A program made the translations under genes and the position numbers. Under the pieces are notes generated by a model, which had not been told where the DNA came from, did no database searches, and saw only the letters and a list, made by a program, of their open reading frames with translations. Below are positions 61,882 through 64,000 of a DNA stretch of 64,000 nt, one piece after another (within the stretch, counting starts at the first letter, position 1; every line of letters begins with the position of its first letter). Origin of the DNA: Gluconobacter roseus NBRC 3990 (lineage in GTDB: Bacteria; Pseudomonadota; Alphaproteobacteria; Acetobacterales; Acetobacteraceae); the NCBI RefSeq assembly GCF_006538885.1, contig NZ_BJLY01000001.1:744001-808000 (forward strand), written 5' to 3'.

Positions 61882-64000
61882 TTGTCAGCCGCCGAAATCG
61901 TGGACCCCACCCAGAGCCCTGCCAGCGACCGCCGCCGGATCTTCCAGATCCTTGGGCCGCTTGTGGGTGTGCTGCTGGTCATCGCCGCGATTACGGGCAT
62001 CAGTCTTCATAACTACCAGACGACCCGCAGGGGCGCGATTTCGCTCTCCAATGACCTTCTGCGCAGCCAGCAGCGCTATGTGACGCAGGAGGTCAGCGAT
62101 TATCTCGCCCCGGCCTCCATTGGCGCCCTGATCGCACAGGACATGTTCCGCGATCCGCTGACGAATGCCACGCCCGACACGTTCATGCTCTATGGCCGCT
62201 CGATCCTGACGCATACGCCACAGGTAGACAGCTTCTATATCGCGAATGATCAGGGCCAGTTCTGGATGATCACGCGCCACGGTCAGGACGGGTTCGAGCA
62301 GACCCATTTCCAGACCGATAATGGCAAGCAGGTCTATCACCACGTCTATACGGACAAGGACGGCAACGTTACGGGCGAAGGCGCAGACCCGGCGGACGGC
62401 TATAATGTCGTCACCCGCCCGTGGTTCGCAAAAGCCGTCAAGCATCAGAATGATCCGGAGCGGCAGCTCCACTGGACCGATCCCTACGCCTATATTTCGA
62501 CGCATCAGTTCATCATCACGGCCTCGCTCGCCTTTGACGGACATGACGGACACAAATCGGTTTTTGCGATCAATATCTCGCTGAACCAGCTGACGTCCTT
62601 CCTTAACAAGCTTCAGGTTGGGCGCAGTGGGCAGGCCGTGATCGTGGACATGCACGGTCAGATCATCGCCGGGCACAATGTTGCGGTGGGGCAGGACCCG
62701 AAGACTTTCGATCCGGGGAATGTGTTCCTCGATCCCAAGACACAGCCCGTCTTTACCCATGCGCTCAACCGCTTCCGCATCAAGGGGCCGGGCACGGGCG
62801 TGGTGCAGGCGCGGGGCAGGAATTACGTCACCATTGCGTCTGAACTGCCTTTCGTGCACCGGCACTGGGTTCTGCTGCTGAATGCCCCGGAGAGCGATTT
62901 TGCCGATTTCGCCCAAACGGCGCGGCGGCAGAATATCGGGTTCTCGCTGCTGGTCGTCGGACTGGCGTCCATTCTGGCGCTCGCGCTGGTTGCGCAGGGG
63001 CGGCATGTGGAGCGCCTGCGCAAACGGCTTCAGCGAGGACGGGATCAGGTCAGGGCGGAGAATGCCTCGTTACTGGAAATCGCCAGCACGCCGGATCTGT
63101 TCGATCCCGCGCATGAAGTGCCGATCCTGACCGAAGCCCTGACGGCCCGGACCAGCGCGCGGCGTGCCAGCCTGTGGCGACTGCTGCCCGATGGGGATCG
63201 CCTGCTCTGCGAGGATGCGTTCGATCCCGCGCGTGACGTGCACAGCACGGGTGTCGAGATCAGTCAGCGTGAAAACGGCAAGCTGTTCGAGGCTCTGGAA
63301 GAGGGGCATACCCTCTCAATCGCGGATGCGTCGCAGGACGAGCGGACGCAGAATTTCCAGCGCGTCATCATGCGGGCCGTAGGCGCCAATACGCTGCTGT
63401 TCCAGCCGGTTCGCAACGCGCACAAGACGGTTGGCGCGATCGTGCTGGAAGATCCGGGCCAGCCGGAGACGATGGAACACATCATCGCCATCGTGGCGTC
63501 CATCGTGGCCCTGCGCTTTGCCAAACCGTTTGACGGGGCCGCGGAAGACGGCAAAACCGGCCTTACGGTTCCGGCGGAAAAGCATGACACGCGCTTTGAC
63601 GAAGGCTTTCTGCTGGCCCCGTCGGATACGACAGCCGGAGAGCCGGTGGCGGCGGGTGTCTATCCGCAGGTCCCGGTCATGGTCATTTCCTTCGTGGACC
63701 CTTACGCGCCGGATCGCGACAGCATCGCGCGCGCCATGAACGTCATCCGTGCTCTCAGTCTGGAAATCCAGAAGATCGCGCGCGACAGCGGGCTGTTCTC
63801 GGTTCAGGTGGTGAGCAACCGTCTCGTCCTCGTGGGCGGTTGCTCGCAGACGCCAGACCCGTCTGCGGCCGTCCGGCTGGCGGATGCTGCGGTCTCGATC
63901 CGCGAAGCCTGCCTGTCCTCGCTGGCCGCGGCGGATCTGGACCCCGTCTTCCGGATTGGCATGGATGTCGGGTCAGTCATGGCCTCCGAACTCGGAGAAT
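61882..64000 (+). CDS. Membrane sensor: Cache - GAF - nucleotide-cyclase-like, truncated by window end
   Basis: The frame stays open to the edge, giving at least 706 residues. From TTG 61882 (GGAGAGAG upstream) the layout is: TM1 at about residues 25-43 (ILGPLVGVLLVIAAITGIS); a periplasmic double-Cache-type domain of about 300 residues (DSFYIANDQGQFWMITRHG, NVVTRPWFAKAV, VFAINISLNQLTSFLNKLQV); TM2 at about 352-372; a GAF domain (VPILTEALTARTSARRASLW through VGAIVLEDPG). A final domain resembles class III nucleotide cyclases: VMVISFVDPYAP, NRLVLVGGCS, FRIGMDVGSVMASELG. In active cyclases the second metal Asp is in Gly-Asp; here it reads Ser-Asn, so catalysis is doubtful. Signal and output are unknown. 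Confidence 0.78.
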   Translation, partial: MSAAEIVDPTQSPASDRRRIFQILGPLVGVLLVIAAITGISLHNYQTTRRGAISLSNDLLRSQQRYVTQEVSDYLAPASIGALIAQDMFRDPLTNATPDTFMLYGRSILTHTPQVDSFYIANDQGQFWMITRHGQDGFEQTHFQTDNGKQVYHHVYTDKDGNVTGEGADPADGYNVVTRPWFAKAVKHQNDPERQLHWTDPYAYISTHQFIITASLAFDGHDGHKSVFAINISLNQLTSFLNKLQVGRSGQAVIVDMHGQIIAGHNVAVGQDPKTFDPGNVFLDPKTQPVFTHALNRFRIKGPGTGVVQARGRNYVTIASELPFVHRHWVLLLNAPESDFADFAQTARRQNIGFSLLVVGLASILALALVAQGRHVERLRKRLQRGRDQVRAENASLLEIASTPDLFDPAHEVPILTEALTARTSARRASLWRLLPDGDRLLCEDAFDPARDVHSTGVEISQRENGKLFEALEEGHTLSIADASQDERTQNFQRVIMRAVGANTLLFQPVRNAHKTVGAIVLEDPGQPETMEHIIAIVASIVALRFAKPFDGAAEDGKTGLTVPAEKHDTRFDEGFLLAPSDTTAGEPVAAGVYPQVPVMVISFVDPYAPDRDSIARAMNVIRALSLEIQKIARDSGLFSVQVVSNRLVLVGGCSQTPDPSAAVRLADAAVSIREACLSSLAAADLDPVFRIGMDVGSVMASELGE

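Noticed and set aside
1-64000. tRNA, rRNA, CRISPR arrays, insertion sequences, prophage
   Set aside because: No cloverleaf-type sequence, direct-repeat array, transposase or phage gene was recognised by eye.

Overview
The window looks like a chromosomal segment of an acetic acid bacterium (Alphaproteobacteria, Acetobacteraceae), most probably Gluconobacter. This is inferred from gene content and from remembered protein character, not from a search. Supporting signs are a GC-rich genome with dense, overlapping genes, a plant-type GshA, ubiquinone genes (ubiA and a decaprenyl-type diphosphate synthase), two sugar/drug MFS carriers, a glucose-dehydrogenase-like SDR and the glutathione-dependent formaldehyde pathway. 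I see no rRNA, tRNA, insertion sequence, prophage or CRISPR array. Almost everything is chromosomal housekeeping or envelope machinery.

Layout, left to right. 0-4.5 kb: two small exported proteins, then a YfgM-like protein, bamB and der in one overlapping operon. 4.5-7.4 kb: a GalP-like sugar/H+ symporter and a 14-helix exporter behind a nested inverted repeat. 7.4-15.2 kb: a methyltransferase and ubiA, facing rsmE, gshA, an MbfA-type ferritin-VIT1 iron exporter and lolA; then rsmI and an LpoA-like lipoprotein, head to head. 15.2-21.9 kb (minus strand): an orphan gene, lpxL, lpxK, a waaA fused to an acyltransferase domain, a PL7-like secreted protein, a tandem universal stress protein and pdxH. 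22.2-28 kb: fabI-aroC, an OsmC-family protein, and nrdA/nrdB behind two NrdR boxes. 28-35 kb: a TrmN6-like methyltransferase, ddsA, murI-pyrE, gltA, sixA, a chorismate mutase and a PPP-type phosphatase. 35.2-46.3 kb (minus strand): plsC, then the tightly packed chain miaB-phoH-ybeY-corC-dsbA-dsbA-smc. 46.6-53 kb: tamA-tamB. 53-57.5 kb (minus strand): a TPR-glycosyltransferase, a lone receiver, a glucose-dehydrogenase-like SDR, carD and a bestrophin. 57.6-64 kb: frmA-fghA coupled to a lipoprotein RNase T2, convergent ygfZ-hisI, and a truncated Cache-GAF-cyclase-like sensor.

Functional themes. Outer-membrane biogenesis is heavily represented: BamB, LolA, LpoA-like, LpxL, LpxK, WaaA and TamA/B. 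Redox and stress handling is the second theme: GshA, OsmC, two Tat-type DsbA paralogues, FrmA/FghA and MbfA. Ubiquinone synthesis is the third.

The most notable observations are these. smc is interrupted by one in-frame TGA, with frame and domains preserved on both sides. waaA carries an N-terminal LPLAT/DUF374 domain. A near-consensus pair of NrdR boxes lies 31 bp apart upstream of an NrdA that lacks an ATP-cone. A perfect TGTGA-N6-TCACA palindrome lies upstream of osmC/nrdA. A predicted lipoprotein RNase T2 is translationally coupled to formaldehyde detoxification. The terminal sensor has a degenerate cyclase-like domain. I did not find a clear new multi-gene system such as a defence island or biosynthetic cluster.
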